Assembly: GCA_015501055.1 (NCBI GenBank)
Contig: JADNYV010000076.1
Location: forward strand, 62,001-126,000
DNA: 64,000 nucleotides
Direction of reading: 5' to 3'
Source: Mucidula mucida
Taxonomy: Eukaryota > Basidiomycota > Agaricomycetes > Agaricales > Physalacriaceae
Of the stretch, positions 46,846 through 59,322 are shown in pieces. Made by a program: the position numbers and the translations under genes. Positions within the stretch are counted from its first letter, which is position 1. Each line of letters opens with the position of its first letter. Under the pieces are notes generated by a model. The model did no database searches. It was not told the origin of the DNA and saw only the letters and a list, made by a program, of their open reading frames with translations.

Positions 46846-49800
46846 CGTCGTCGTCGTGTTGGTAAGAGAAATGGATGCTGGTGTGCCTGCCGAAACTGTG
46901 TGCAGCTCCTATCAGCACCACGTGTGCCTCGTTCCAAAATAGGATGAAAGCACAAGGGAGGGTCGCACTGGACAGCCTGACACGAGGTTACCGGTCTGCT
47001 CTTTATACTCCCCGGCCACCTGACGACCCGAGTAAACTTTCAGCGTGTACCACGCGGGAAACGCGCGGTCGTCTCCCCAGGAACAGTATTCTTGGCCACA
47101 CTGCTGCTCGTCCGTACGTCAGTGTTCTCGAGGACATACCTCATGTCTGCTCTTCTTCTCGCATGCGTCCTTGGAACCCCGCTTTATTCTCCAACTAATC
47201 CGCCGTTCAAATCCTTCCGGAGATTACCCATAGTGCGTTTGGACCGCTTCGCCTATTGTTAGTCGCGTGCCTAGCTCTAAACGGCCACCGAGATTCGTAC
47301 ACGCAAAGTCTCCCGGCATGGTGTAACTTGGTGCGAGTTTCGCCTTTCAGAGACTTTTATGTCTGGGCAGCATTATTCGTGCGTTCTATCAGATAATATA
47401 CCTCCTTGCATGATTTTCCGTGACCTCGTTCCTGGCGGCTCGTGACGACTGTTCGCGCACTTGAGCGCGGCCCACCGCTTCCGTCTACGTTGGCTTATGA
47501 CCCAAGTTACCCCCGGACCGCCTCTATTCTTGACACCTCTCCGTGCGCGGTGCGGTCCAGACATGCTTCGCTTACGGCTGACTCTTACTTCGGGCGACGT
47601 CTGGATTGTCGATGCAAATTTATTTCACGCGAATTCACACGGGCTGTTCGGCATTCCCACTCGCTGTACGCGGAAATCTGCAGTCAAAGCTCAAATTCCG
47701 GACGCTCCGATACGCCAAAAGTCACTGTCAAACGCCCGAAGGATAAATACTTCTCGTTTTCACCCATTGCACGTCATCATCGATGTACCCTGATTTGCGC
47801 TTCGGTCGTACCTAACCTTCCCTTAATTTAATCGAGTCTTTCCCGCCTCCGTGCCCCGCAGTCCTCCCCTCACCATTTCCCCGCCTGTGTTCCTATTGAT
47901 ACCTAACATTTACCGAAAACAGTCCTTCCTGTTTCCTTAGTTACTCCGCATCTAATTGTCTGCAGCGGATCGATGGCACCACGCTCTTCATGTTCCTCCT
48001 CCAATAACTGCTCCAAGTATCTGTGTTTTCTATCGGGCTTGTAGAATTCAGCGGGTGAGGGGAGGACTGCGGGGGGGCTTGTAGAATTGAGCGTGAGACC
48101 TCGCTGGACTGCCACCAGCTGGAGAGGATAATAGATGAGTACTGGCAGAATAAAGCGTCTCTGAGCAGTAAGTAATCAGCTGACAATTCGACTCGGAGAA
48201 CCTCGGTCATTGGACACTTGCCTTCAACACCGATTTAATGCTGATCGTGTACTCGAAGAGTCGACAAAGACCATGTCGGACTACCCTTCACGACCGAGAC
48301 CAATTGTTTTCTCACAGCAAACCTACGTCTCCTCCTCCATATTATTACGCAGCTTATACTGTTATTCGATCACGTTCCGGCAGTCCAGTATCTGACTCGG
48401 ATCAACAACTGGTTTCATGTCAAGATGAAGGATTTCCCCCCGGACCGTTGGATGCTTCTGGCGCCGGTGGCTCATGCGGCGACTTTATTGATTGCGTCTC
48501 GAATGCGGAAGATAACAAGCAAAGTGTAGCGTCGAGTGCGACCTCAGTTACATCTTGTCAATGGATTGCCTTATATCAATTCCTCTAGGTCGGCCCTAAT
48601 ACTGCGATTCATCAGGAGAAATAGGGTTTGGAGAGGGAACAACTACATGCAGTGAACGAGGAGACGCGTGGGCGGCTAGTTAGATACTGTCTGTTGGGAT
48701 TCTGTAACATTTCGTTGATTGTAGTGTGTGTCGCATATAAAATAGCGTGGATGAAGCGTGGTTGCGTGGCCGCGTGAGCCGCGTTCGCGTGTTCGCGTGA
48801 GATCTTGCGTGGTCGCGTGGTCGCGTCTAACGCTAGCGTGAGTGGCGCAAAATTCGCGTGAGACTGTGTTAGTATAACAGGGCATTGGTACAAGGTGGAT
48901 GGTGTCGTCCATGAAGAGACTTCACAACCCCAGTGACACGAAAGTTTCTGGCAGTGAAATTGATGAAGTCACTCACCAGGCTCAATAGAAAAGCCTCAAG
49001 ACAGCTTTTCTTTGCCGGTAAAGAGAGACTGTATGGTCTCGTTGCTGGATCTGAGGAGATCTACAGTGGCGGGACCATCTTGCACTTGTTCTCATGTATA
49101 GGCTGGCATATTCAAGGATGCCAAAAGACTCTGAGTAGCAAGAGGTCACGGAGCTACGCAGATTTAGACAGCTAGGGTGAATTCCATAGTCATTCGTCGG
49201 GGTGGTCGGCGAAGAGAAGGATTCGGCGCCTCGGGTGATGCAGATCAGTCGGATCACGTGACAGCCAAAGCATCCTACTAATTCTCATTCATGGACTGTG
49301 GATATGAGTGTCTTGGACCCAGGGATGTATCTAGCTCCCGTCTACTCAACGTATTAACCTCATGTAGAACACAGTCCCCCGCCCTGCAGGCCACAATTTT
49401 TGGCGTGTGAAGTAAGTACTATGTGCGGACACTTCGGCGTCGGGATAACCGATCCAAACGAGGTAGGAACTGCATCTTGACCGGTGCTACCTAGTAATGC
49501 TGTTGACCTCACTCTCCGGAGCCCATTTGTGTCCTCGCGAATCTCGCGTGCACGCTAGCGTAGCTCACGCCACGCTAAAATCTCAGGGCCTCCTTCTCTA
49601 CCGACTATACGAATTTACCTGGCCTTACCACAAAGCTGGCTCTTGTCTCTTCGAGGAGACCTGGCGCATCCTTTCCATTCGCATTAGTTGCAGCCTCACG
49701 GCCATGACTGCAGAAGGGGCCTCGACTTCAGAGTGGTTCCAAATCAACCGTCAAAAAAGTCAATCCTTCAGCGTAGGACACCCTCACACTCTCTTTCGGT

Positions 49801-49885
49801 GACTATCCGTCGTCCTTCTGCTAGCCTATGGGCACGGTAGCGGGGCTGGTGCTACACTTCGGGCTACGGTCAAGGGCGGTTACCG
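46846..49885. other. Long region without confident genes
   Basis: Short frames occur at 47442-47831 (+), 47903-48210 (-) and 48238-48588 (+). The minus one contains LEQLLEEEHEERGAIDPLQ, which looks protein-like, but no start, splicing or family could be fixed. A ~20-bp direct repeat (gggcttgtagaatt) lies at about 48028 and 48074. Confidence 0.4.
48740..48865. repeat. GCGTG-rich low-complexity tract
   Basis: About a dozen GCGTG units, many as CGCGTGNTCGCGTG, are packed into ~120 bp. Related CGCGTG/CTAGCG words recur at about 49535-49580. Confidence 0.7.
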
Positions 49886-49887
49886 TA

Positions 49888-50140
49888 CTGTATACTTTCG
49901 ACCGGATATTCAAATAACGCGTCACGCGGGCCTTCGAACCGAAGTTATAGCCTTCCATAACGCATCACGGCCATCGATTTCAGGGTCTGATGGCCTAAAA
50001 CAGCAAAAATCTCGCTCCCGCCTACGGCGGGATGTCCAAATACGGTAATTCGGGCCTCCGTGCCTGAAATCGAACTTGATTCATATAAGTTCGACGCATA
50101 ACGCGTCACACCCGGCGAACATCCGGTCGAAAGTATACAG
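49888..50140. mobile_element. MITE-like element, Tc1/mariner type (TA target site)
   Basis: Near-perfect terminal inverted repeats CTGTATACTTTCGACCGGAT (49888 onward; reverse complement ending at 50140) enclose 253 bp with no ORF. The element is flanked on both sides by TA (49886-49887 and 50141-50142), the target duplication of Tc1/mariner elements. The word ataacgcgtcac appears near each end, in direct orientation. Confidence 0.72.
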
Positions 50141-50543
50141 TATATCGTCAAACTAGCAGAGTCGTCCACCTGAAACATCACTTTAGACTCAGTAGGTGTG
50201 AAAAACTTCAAAGCTGGAGCGTATGAAGAAAGCAGTGAGTAAGCAGTAGAGACAGTGTCCTACTGGATGATTAGCCTCGCATAAATACCGAGCCCCGTTC
50301 TCAAAAAAATTACTTTCTACCAGAGAGCGTACGCAATTAGTTGGTATGCATCCTGCAAGCAAACTCTGTCCGGCCAGCCACAAATGCTCGCTGTGAACTA
50401 CCGGCTCTCCGGTACGAAAAGTGGCGAAATTTGATAACGGTCCGGTCCGACACGTCCTGGTGATCAACGGTTATAGACGGGTCCCATTTCCTTTAAATCC
50501 AGCCTCCATCCTCTCCCTAGGCCTTCCGATCTCCTCAAACACC

Positions 50544-51779
50544 ATGGCTCCGTCTGACTACCTCTCCTCGCTGTTCTCCCTCGAAGGCAAAACCGCCCTC
50601 GTAACGTACATCTGACTGTTATACTCACATCTCCCTACTAACAAGGCGTGTAGAGGCGGTACGCGAGGCATCGGACAAAAGCTTGCACTTGCTCTAGCCA
50701 AGGCAGGAGCCGATGTCGTGTTATTGCAGGTGAAGCATCTATCTCGCCGTTGTCTATGTTATCGGCTGATCCATTGTAGCGCAATTCGACGAACAAGGAT
50801 ACCTACACGCAGATTCAGGAAGTGGGGAGGAAGGCGTATATCGTCGAGTGCGATCTCAGTTCCAAGGAGCAAGTTGGAGGTGTCGTTGCCAAGATCACGG
50901 GTAGCACCGCTGATGGCGGTTTGGGATTGGCACTCGACATCTTGGTGAACTGTGGCGGTATACAGCGCCGGTGCGTCGCGTCTTCTTTGCCCAAACACGG
51001 CGTTAATCGCGATATGCAGAACGCCAGCGGAGAACTTTCCGGATCAAGATTGGGACGAGGTATGTCCTGCGTCTGTTCGCCTGACGTTACTGACGCGTCT
51101 CAAGGTTCTGCAAGTCAACTTGAACACCGTCTGGACGTTATCACGCGACTGTGGGCGGCATATGTTGGCATCGAGAGGAGGTATTGCGGGTGAAGAAGTT
51201 CCCGCCAACACGTCCAATGCAAGAGGGCGAGGAAAGATAATCAATGTCGCCAGTCTCGTGTCATACCAAGGTAGAGCCCTTTGGTAAATGGCGTACTTGT
51301 GCTAATACTCTTAGGCGGAGTCACTGTTCCCGCTTATGCTGCGGCGAAACACGGTGTGCTTGGAATTGTTAGCAATCTCATCTGCTTCTCTGTCTATGTT
51401 CATCCTCACCCCCTACGCAGACGAAGGCTCTTTCGAATGAATGGAGTCCAAAGGGTGTCAATGTTAACGCGTGAGCGGGCTCATTCATGCATTCATACAC
51501 TTCTCTTAACGATTTCAACAGCATATCCCCGGGCTATATTGCAACTGAGGTACGTGTATCGTTTGTGGTGCCTAAATGTTGTTCGCTCACGTTGCCTAGA
51601 TGAACACGGCACTCATCGCAAATCCTGTACGCTCGCGGCAGATTATGGAACGCATTCCTATCGGTAGATGGGGCGACCCAGAGGACTTTGAGGGTGCTGT
51701 TGTCTTCCTAGCTAGTCGGGCGTCGGACTACGTATGTGGTGAGGCTCTACTTGTAGATGGAGGATGGATGGCGCGCTAG
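50544..51779 (+). CDS. Short-chain dehydrogenase, 2-deoxy-gluconate 3-dehydrogenase (KduD)-like
   Basis: Nine exons: 50544-50605, 50654-50729, 50780-50970, 51020-51059, 51105-51270, 51315-51367, 51421-51470, 51522-51549 and 51600-51779 (281 aa). All eight introns are 44-53 nt and in phase. The NAD(P)-binding TGGTRGIGQ follows [15 protein letters not shown] replaces the usual [18 protein letters not shown] then YAAAKHG supplies the Ser...Tyr-x-x-x-Lys catalytic set. GYIATEMNTAL and the C-terminal [13 protein letters not shown] are typical of the KduD-like classical SDR group. Cytosolic. The physiological substrate is not determinable. Confidence 0.87.
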
Positions 51780-51962
51780 CTTGTCTATGGAAAGAAGTGT
51801 ACCTATTAATTGTAACATCGGTGTTCACACCTCATCGGGTCGAATCAATAGAGTCAGAAGACGTGTTTATTATGGTCGTCAGTCGACAATTCCTTGTAGT
51901 GAAAAGAGATATATATAATAATAGGAATACAACAGTGAATGTGGGGGTGTGATGTTCATCCA

Positions 51963-52542
51963 CTAGTACTTTCTCGCATCCATCTGCCTCTTTTCCTCCG
52001 CTTCTCGCTGAATGCGACGATCAGCCAATTTCTAAACGAATACATAAGTGACAGAGTAAACCAAGGAGGATCAAATGACATACAGCCTTCGCCGCCTGAA
52101 TCGTAGTCATCAGCGTGTCGAGCGTCGCTTCAGAGAGCTCCGTCATCTACGCGCCTTTAGTAACAAGTCACAGCAACGAAATGAAGAGGCTTACCGCGTC
52201 GCCCGCCTGGTTTCTCAGCTGTCTAAAGTCGCGCTCTCGGTCTTCAGGGCTCGAAGGAGGTGCATCTCTGCGTCCCCAGAATCCGCGGCCTTCGTAGCGT
52301 GGCGGCTGGGGCTGGGGCTGCTGTTGCTCAACAGCCTGGGTGACGGGACCTGCGCCCCATCCCCAGCCACTGTACGAAGCCGGTGCGGCGGGTGATGGGT
52401 TAGGATTGGGAGGAGGCACAGCGTGGCGTCTACAGCTGGGACTAGCGTACGCGTCTTGTGGCTGCTGGTGGTACTGGTGATGCTTGGAGAACATCGTGGC
52501 GGTACCAGCGCCGATGAGAAACCAAAAGAAGCCGCCGCCCAT
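51963..52542 (-). CDS. Small membrane-anchored conserved protein, unknown
   Basis: Exons 52542-52195, 52146-52084 and 52031-51963 (159 aa; introns of 48 and 52 nt). The N-terminal hydrophobic helix GGGFFWFLIGAGTATMF is followed by a Gln/Pro/Gly-rich middle. A charged helical C-terminus (SEATLDTLMTTIQAAKAKLAD, then REAEEKRQMDARKY) completes it. The family is not recognised; the exon frames agree throughout. It is in tandem with the next minus-strand gene, whose stop is ~10 bp upstream of this ATG. Confidence 0.62.
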
Positions 52543-52551
52543 GGTCAATGT

Positions 52552-53516
52552 TTAGAGGAGGTTATGTGTGATGTGTAGAGTGGTCGAGGTGATGGTGATC
52601 TGGAGAGCGTCATGGGGGTATTTAAACGATGCAATGTCTAGCAGACGAATGAACTCGGCGCGGCAGATCAGTCCAAAGAGGATGACGAAGTTGCCGTGTG
52701 ATAGGGGCATTCGGCATGCGTCGGCAGTGCCGCGTTCGAAGCGCACGCAGTCCAGAACGAACGCGATGTCGAAAGAACGGATATCCGGCTAGCTGAATGC
52801 AGGAGGAAGGTGGAACGAGGTTGACATACTGGCAGGGAATCCGGACAAGAAGCAAGGGTATGCACCGACGAGATGACACGCCCTCTTTTCCCCACACGCT
52901 TGCCCACTACTCACGGATCGCAAGACTCTCCATTCGTAAGAGCAGCACAGGATCCTCAAAAGAGGCCATGTTCCGCGGCACCCCATGAAGATCGGCATGC
53001 ATCCTCCCAGCACTAAGCGCATCACCACTGGCAATGGCTAACGCAAGCATCGCAGGGGAAAGTATCCTGTCCAGCCGCAAACTCCACGAGAGCTTCGCGG
53101 CGAGCGCATCCACGAACTGGCGTTCGATGTCGGAGGGCATCCCGAGGTCATCAAGGTCATCCTCATCTTCCGAGTCAGATTCGGAATCAGAGTCGGGATA
53201 TGGAACGGCGTTGAAGTCTGTATCTGGGCAGAGCATGCAGATGGATGGACACGACGTCGGAGGATTGGGGAGCGGGCTATAGATGTGGGTCACGATAGTG
53301 TGCGCGTGAAACTGGATGCCCGTCATGCGTTGAGTCCTAGGGCGTGGTTTGAGGGGCCTTGAGGGCATGGGGCGCTAGAGCAGAGAAGGACGTGAACACA
53401 TGTCCAGGCATGCTGGGAAAACGCGGATAACGCACGATAGAATCTTCATTACTTGGAAACTTTGTAATGCTCTTCTTGGGAGCAGGCACACGGTGGTGTG
53501 GTCTGAATGGAGGCAT
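52552..53516 (-). CDS. Uncharacterised protein, acidic middle (last intron unresolved)
   Basis: Exon 53516-53436 (27 codons, start MPPFRPHHRVPAPKK) and exon 53374-52915 join through a 61-nt intron with a perfect pyrimidine-CTAG acceptor. The product contains CPDTDFNAVPYPDSDSESDS, an acidic run, FVDALAAKLSWSLRLDRIL, SPAMLALAIASGDALSAG and FEDPVLLLRMESLAIR. A last exon at about 52785-52552 (FDIAFVLDCVRFERGT, FVILFGLICRAEFIRLLD) is clearly coding-like, but the visible GT-AG pair does not give the right phase. The junction is therefore unresolved. The family is not recognised. Confidence 0.5.
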
Positions 53517-55439
53517 CGTAAGGTAAAGTGGCAGCGATGTGTGAATGCTTCGGAGAGTGCTCACCATCGTTCAAGGGTAGGCCTTTTATAATACGAGGTT
53601 CAATGGCCATCGTTAACGACATCCCATACTTTTGCTGAAAGAACCATTGAGGAACAAGAGGCGCTTGGTATCGCGATAATGGTATGAAAGGGCAAAGGAA
53701 GGCGCGGGCGCGACGCGCCGATCAGGTGATTGCCGATCGTTGCTAAGGCACCGATAAACGTCTTCATGCTGGACTCACTCCTGGTGGAATACAACATGGA
53801 CCATACTGGGAGAAGCCCAAGAACATGTAAAAATGCCCTAAGTACTTGCCACTTGGTCTGATCTTTTGAAACAGCTACCTATACGCCTAGACTAGATCCC
53901 GTCTTGGATAGGGTAATCTGGGTACATCTATGCAAGTGGTATCTCCTACGAGGTAGCCACGTACGCATCTATCTCTCCCTCAATGTCAGTCTTCATGTTC
54001 GGGCCTAAAACCAATATTAATGCCACTCGACGAATGATTTGGCTTATTTCTAAGCATCTCAAACGCAACTGCCCGAGCATGCGTTCAAACTTTCCTCCGC
54101 TCCAAAGATCCAATCTTCGCCACTCTTCCATATCTTCGATTCCCACTGCGGAAACAACCGAAAGACCGAAGTACCCGTCACATGGTGTGAATCCTCTTTA
54201 GGTTTTCACTTGTGACGTCCGTCCTGAGTTCTGCGCTCACTTCGTATGACCGCCTGCATTGGGGAGATGTCAGTAAGTGAGAACATCTTCCTGCATCTAT
54301 ATGTGGGCTCATGCAGACTGTCCTGGAACAGTCGCTGCAACAAGAGATTGAAGCTGCGCGACAGGAACACCTTAAACTCCAGGCCAAGAACGAGGACCTC
54401 AAATTGATTTTCAAGCCTGAAGGTGATCCGGAAGTAGATGCATTCTTTCATTTTATCACAGTGGAGACATAGATCCCCAGTCCGAGTCGGATTCACAACC
54501 GATGACAGATAGCTTGACGGTTGGGGAAACGTGTGGTTTTTTCATGTCGGTTACAACGGGATTCATGTCCATGTCCAGGTTCTGTATCGGTCCTAAATCG
54601 AAGCGCCCACTATACGGCTTTGTTGCTCACATTATGAAGACGCGGCAACAGGTGTGTCTTTACATCACAAACAGCGCCGATTGACATCTAACATTAGCAG
54701 CATCGGTTCGCTTTAGTTTACCGTCTATTCCGGGGCGATGATGGGCGTTCGACCCCTCAAATCGAGAATCGATCGCAGAAATTCTTGAGCGCTATACCCT
54801 ACACCGGCAGGCGTCACTCGGCTATATCCCTCCAACGAAGCTTTTGGGTAAACGTCTCACATTCTCGCGCAAGGCGAAAAAATCTACGTCCAAGGTATCA
54901 GCTCTATAGCGTCTCGCCGATACAACAGATATCGAAATTACTTGGCCACACATCTCTGGCTCTATCCCGAACCCAATGCTGACTGGCACTCGTTGAAGAC
55001 TTCATATGGCGTTTTGCCTTGGCTATGTCCGATGATAAGAAATGATGGTGGTAGGAATTTTCCTTTTCAACTGAAGGGTTTCACGATAGAACGGCGTCGT
55101 TCCGTCGCGTCTCCTTCTCGATATAACTTGGGGCCAGGTCGTTGGATCCTATCATTTGGGAGGGCAACGAGTTGCTTCTCAAACTGAAAGTGATGTAGCT
55201 AACAGGTACGTTTGACAGTCTTCGATGTCCAGACATTTCTGATCTATTCCCGCTCAAGAAAGGAGGGGAGGACATGAATCGTCAAATACCGTATGTCTAT
55301 GCTCTTCATGACGATGTGCGGTTGTACTTACCCACACTTCTTCAGTATAAATACTCAGAGCACCAGCGGAAAAGCATTGGCTGCTTCGGTAGGTCCTAAA
55401 ACCAATAGAAGTCATTGGTTTAGTTCCAAAACTTTCTAG
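53517..55439. other. Region with coding fragments, no confident gene
   Basis: A + strand coiled-coil-like block at about 54316-54420 (VLEQSLQQEIEAARQEH, KLQAKNEDLKLIF) is preceded by a GTAAGT...CATGCAG intron and followed by a GTGATC donor-like site. Fragments at 54780-55010 (LERYTLHRQASLGYIPPTK; YLATHLWLYPEPN in another frame) look like decayed coding sequence. TATAAATA lies at 55346. Confidence 0.35.
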
Positions 55440-56148
55440 GTGCCAACCACAAGGCCACTTACGGCAGAGGATCGCGTAGCTCTTCTCGTAGATCCGCTTC
55501 CACTCCAACGGAAGCGTCTGCATGGCACGAGCACTGCGGCCGTGTCTAGCGTCTCACAGCCGGTTCTGAAGAAGCTAAGGGCGGAAGCGGGCATGAATAC
55601 GGGTCGATTCCTTCAGGATGACAGTTCAGAAATTTCAGTAAGAAGTATGGATGTCGCGATAAGCGCTTCGAGTCATGAAGGGAGAGAGGTATGTGGCATA
55701 AATCAAATATAAAGGATTCGCTTACAGACTATGGAATTCTTGCAGACGTCATTGGAGGATGTCGCAGCGGGGAGCCATCCTTGTCGAAATGTGGAAGATA
55801 GAAGCGGCTGCGCGCAATGACCTCGAGTCTCTCTACAAGCATCGCGAAGCCAGCATTCGAGCCGAGATATCCGAAGCACAACAACAACGCGAGGTTGCTC
55901 TACGTGTCGAACTCGCGGCGTTCTATCAGAAGGAGAATGAACGAAGAGAGGCCAACTTACGGGCCGAACTGGAGACCACGTACAAGCGCGACGTGGAAAG
56001 ATGTATTGAACTCGAAGGCAGGGTCGCGACGCTGGAGGCGATGCAGGTAAATTGGGAGCAGCGAATCGAAATACTGCAAGAGGAGAAAGCTATATTGGTC
56101 GCGGAGAAAGAGCTTGACGAGAGGAAGGCGAAACTGGTAGCTCTTTGA
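55440..56148 (+). CDS. Coiled-coil protein family, copy 1 (5' end uncertain)
   Basis: An N-terminal block at 55440-55690 (LPLQRKRLHG, VSQPVLKKLRAE, MDVAISASSHEGRE) has a GTATGT donor. The coiled-coil block 55759-56148 starts MSQRGAILVEMWK and has heptad-rich repeats, ending RIEILQEEKAILVAEKELDERKAKL. The two blocks match the N- and C-terminal parts of the paralogues at 60.7 and 61.8 kb. I could not join them in phase, and no initiating ATG was found for the first block. It may be a damaged copy or a gene starting at 55759. Confidence 0.5.
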
Positions 56149-56339
56149 GAAGACAGTCTAACATAATCAGCAGTTGCAATCGATACCTTCAAAGACCGAT
56201 GAAGATTGAGTACAACCTGATTAGAAAGCATCGTACGGCCTGACGCAGAAGAACCTCAAAGCCATCTGACGGCATCGTGTATACAGAGAAAATACCAGTC
56301 ACTCAGTAGAAACGTAGCATTCCGTCTGCGAAACCATTA

Positions 56340-56590
56340 TACGTTGTGGAAACCTAGAAATTTCATAGGGCTGTCCACCGAGCCCAAGAAATCCTTGACT
56401 TGATCTCTGCATAACGTCCTCTTATGGGATCTAATTCCCGCTGACATAGCTGCTCGTCAACAACAAACGTTGCAGCTCGAATTCTCCCTCAGGCTCGTGC
56501 ACGTAAACCAAGGTCTTGTGCTCATCGAAGACTTGGTGCCCTGCCCATCTTGACGTCTTTCTTGGACGCAAACAGAGACAGTTCGTATGA
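56340..56590 (-). pseudogene. Relic of SPPK-family gene
   Basis: On the minus strand VFDEHKTLVYVHEPEGEFEL, LLLTSSYVSGN and, after a stop, a QGFLGLGGQP piece align in order with the middle and end of the SPPK copies (ILDERKTFAIVQ, LTNSYVNGNG, DFFGLEEEPRW). Confidence 0.6.
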
Positions 56591-56910
56591 AGGGCCGCAC
56601 TCATCACCGAGAGCAGGTGAGATTCCGTGCTGGAAACATTGCTAGCACACAAGAGGACAATGAAACATTGACGAATCACAGGATAAGAACAATGGGAAAG
56701 ACGTGGGGACTTCGAGAGACGTCGCGCAAGTTGACAAGGGGCAATACAATTGAGATATATTACAGCGATAGGATGTGCGTTACGCTAACCATGAGTGAAA
56801 AACGGGGCACTGATATACAAGCGACAGTGAACCCTTTGGAGTAAACGATGCGATCTATCGAATATATGATCAGCATAGAGTCGACGTTGCGTGAAGAACA
56901 TACAAGCTCA

Positions 56911-57567
56911 CTAAAAGTCGTCCGTGGCGATGAGATCCCCATTGGGCAGCGTGAAAAAGTACCGCGGACACCACACAGTATTGGTGAAATCTAAAAACCA
57001 CCTCGGCTCTTCCTCCAATCCAAAAAAGTCCTTGACCCTCCTTACAACTTCCTCCGAGGGCGTCCCATTCCCATTCACATAGCTATTCGTCAACGACAAA
57101 CACCCCATCTCATGATCGGCATCGATGCGCACATTGTCCTCTAGTCTCAGCACCCAAGGTTGCGGTATCTCTAGCTTCTTCTGCACAATGGCAAACGTTT
57201 TGCGCTCATCGAGTATAGGAATGTTGTCGCCCGTAAGTGGATCTTTGTAGGACGTAAACACTAGACAATCGGCATGATCCCGGGCGTGCATTACAGGGAC
57301 GACCTTCTTCTCGTCCATCGGCCACCCGAAATTGAACTTGGGGGGAGAGTAGTAGACTCCAAGGCGAGCCCTGAGCCCAGAGGGTAGCTCATGTAAATCT
57401 TCCGCCACTTCTAGAGCGGCATCAAGTCCAAGCTATGCAAATAGAGTCCGTTTAGACGAGACTAAATTGATGTGTGAAGTACTTACGCGGAAACCAGAAG
57501 ACTTCAAGTTGCGTGGGGGGCGTAGGCCTTCGGGAAGCTTTTCAATAACTTGACTGATGCGGGCCAT
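56911..57567 (-). CDS. Small SPPK-family protein, copy C (module 2)
   Basis: Exons 57567-57487 and 57432-56911 (200 aa; 54-nt intron). Exon 1 has 27 codons (MARISQVIEKLPEG to GFR), as in copies A and B. Then come YYSPPKFNFGWPMDEKK, ILDERKTFAIV, CLSLTNSYVNGNG, PSEEVVRRVKDFFG, PRWFLDFTNTVW and a C-terminal DLIATDDF. It has no signal peptide or membrane segment. It is divergent from the nuclease-like gene 477 bp away. Sequence similarity to copy D (59.3 kb) is very high; to A and B it is moderate. Confidence 0.77.
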
Positions 57568-58044
57568 GATAGCGTTATGGTGGTGGAAGTCAAGGTTTGA
57601 TCAATCGGTCGAGGGTGCTTCAAATATCAACAAACAGTGCACCACGTGAGTCTAGCTGCTGTTGATCTCTTTTTGGATATGGACCCACAGGCTCGTTATT
57701 GTTTCCGCATAAACGGAGTAAATGCTTCTCTTTCTAGATGAAAGGCGCTCTGATGCTACAAATACCTCCATATATAGAACAATGAAGTCCTTGTCTGCTA
57801 GATTCGGGGGTCAATCTTCCCTGGATTGGAGGTCAGGCGCCCTACCCACGCGGTGATCAATGGAGGTCCTAGCCATACGCGAGCTTCGCTTCTGATAGTA
57901 AAGATGGCTCCATCTTACTAGGGATGGCTGCTCAGGCGAATCAAAGACTTACCGCCTTTGGATTTTCTTTTGTGCTACATTGGGCCCGTTGCCCGGAAGG
58001 ATTGGGGTATATAGCCTGAAAATCGTGGTACACGACGCACACCA
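57568..58044. promoter_or_regulatory. Bidirectional promoter of module 2
   Basis: CACGTG at 57643-57648 lies 76 bp from the minus-strand ATG. TATATA at 58008-58013 lies 32 bp before the plus-strand ATG. The proximal part is shared with the region upstream of copy D. Confidence 0.6.
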
Positions 58045-59030
58045 ATGAGGCGTAAAAACCCCACCACCTCCAAGCCTGAACGTCCTAAAGTTCGTCGTAC
58101 GTTGGCCCCTCGTGGTCGCCGTCCCGATATGTTGCCAAACGACTTTGAGTCAACGCTGCGTATGGTGAAAGCTCTGTTTGACAGTGCTGGCGAGGGCGAC
58201 GGGCGCGAGGCACCATACTATCAACCCCTTAACCATGCTTTCGCCTACTTCGCGCGCTGCCCAGAGGACCCCAAGGTCACGATTGGAATTGCGCCCCAAT
58301 ATTCGTTCAGAAAGGAACTTGTGGGGGCGCAAGTTTCTGATGAAAATACACGAGGTCTGTGATTACTCTACGCTCCGTTGTTCCCATTGTGCTAAATGGC
58401 AGTATTTCAGAGGACCCCGTCGATACGAGATCACGCGTAAAGGCCGAACATATCGCGCTCAATGATGGAATTCCCTCAGACGGACCTGAAGAAGATATTC
58501 TCGCTTCAGATGATGTCACTGAGGGAAATATCAGCGTCTTGTCCGATCTCAAGCCGAACCCCAACTTCCGTAGCGACAGCTACTTGTCCCCGAAGGACCG
58601 CTGGCGAACTCCCGACTTCGTTTTTTTCCAGCACGTCTTGAAACGGAACGACAACGGATTGTATACGGAGTCGACTCCTATATGCATCGTCGAGATTAAA
58701 CCTTTGCCTGCCTTCAATCCCGGCGGGGACCATCACATGCCCTCTGTAGCAGCTCGTCGCATCAAGAGCACTTGCGCTCAGCTCAGCACTCAACTTGACG
58801 TCCTATTCAACGAGTTCAAGAGCCTCAAGGACGTCTTTGCCTTCATTTTTGTCGGACCTTACTACGCGTTCTTTGAATTTGAAGACCGCTCTTCTGTTGT
58901 GGACTACGGCGGCAGGGAGGTACATTCACTCTTTGACGAACATGACTTTGGGGGAGAGTTTCAGAAGTGTTGGCAAAGAATGATGGATGGGAAAGGAATA
59001 CAAGTTAGACGAGGGTTTATCCGTACCTAA
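58045..59030 (+). CDS. PD-(D/E)XK nuclease-like protein, module 2
   Basis: Exons 58045-58354 and 58411-59030 (309 aa; 56-nt intron at the same codon as in module 1). The basic N-terminus RRKNPTTSKPERPKVRR is followed by DFESTLRMVKALFD and IAPQYSFRKEL. EDPVDTRSR begins exon 2. Then WRTPDF (P171, D172) and ICIVEIKP (E198, K200) keep the PD...ExK pattern, with CAQLSTQLDVLF and FAFIFVGPYYAFF after it. Conservation of exactly these residues between two otherwise diverged paralogues supports functional constraint. Enzymatic activity is not demonstrated. Possible roles: DNA cleavage, or a catalytically idle DNA-binding fold. Confidence 0.74.
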
Positions 59031-59322
59031 CGCCGTGGCCGATAATCAATCACATGCCAACCAGATTCCGTCTCGACACTAAACTTTGAAACTAATCGAC
59101 ACGGATTTTGATTTGGTCGGGTGTTCAGGCTTGACAATCATCTGACAGCTGTTATCTCATAATGCGCACATTCGCCGATTGCTGACGCCCACTCGCATTA
59201 TAGTTTGATTCTTTCACTCGTTACGTAAATGCATTACAAGATCAATCAAGGAGAAAAGTGAATTAGAAAGTCCAACGCCCGGGATACTATCGACGTCGCG
59301 TCTGAATGGCACCCGTTGCTGA

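Noticed and set aside
46850..48600. Several 60-130 codon ORFs on both strands
   Set aside because: No start context, splicing or family signal; frames overlap each other.
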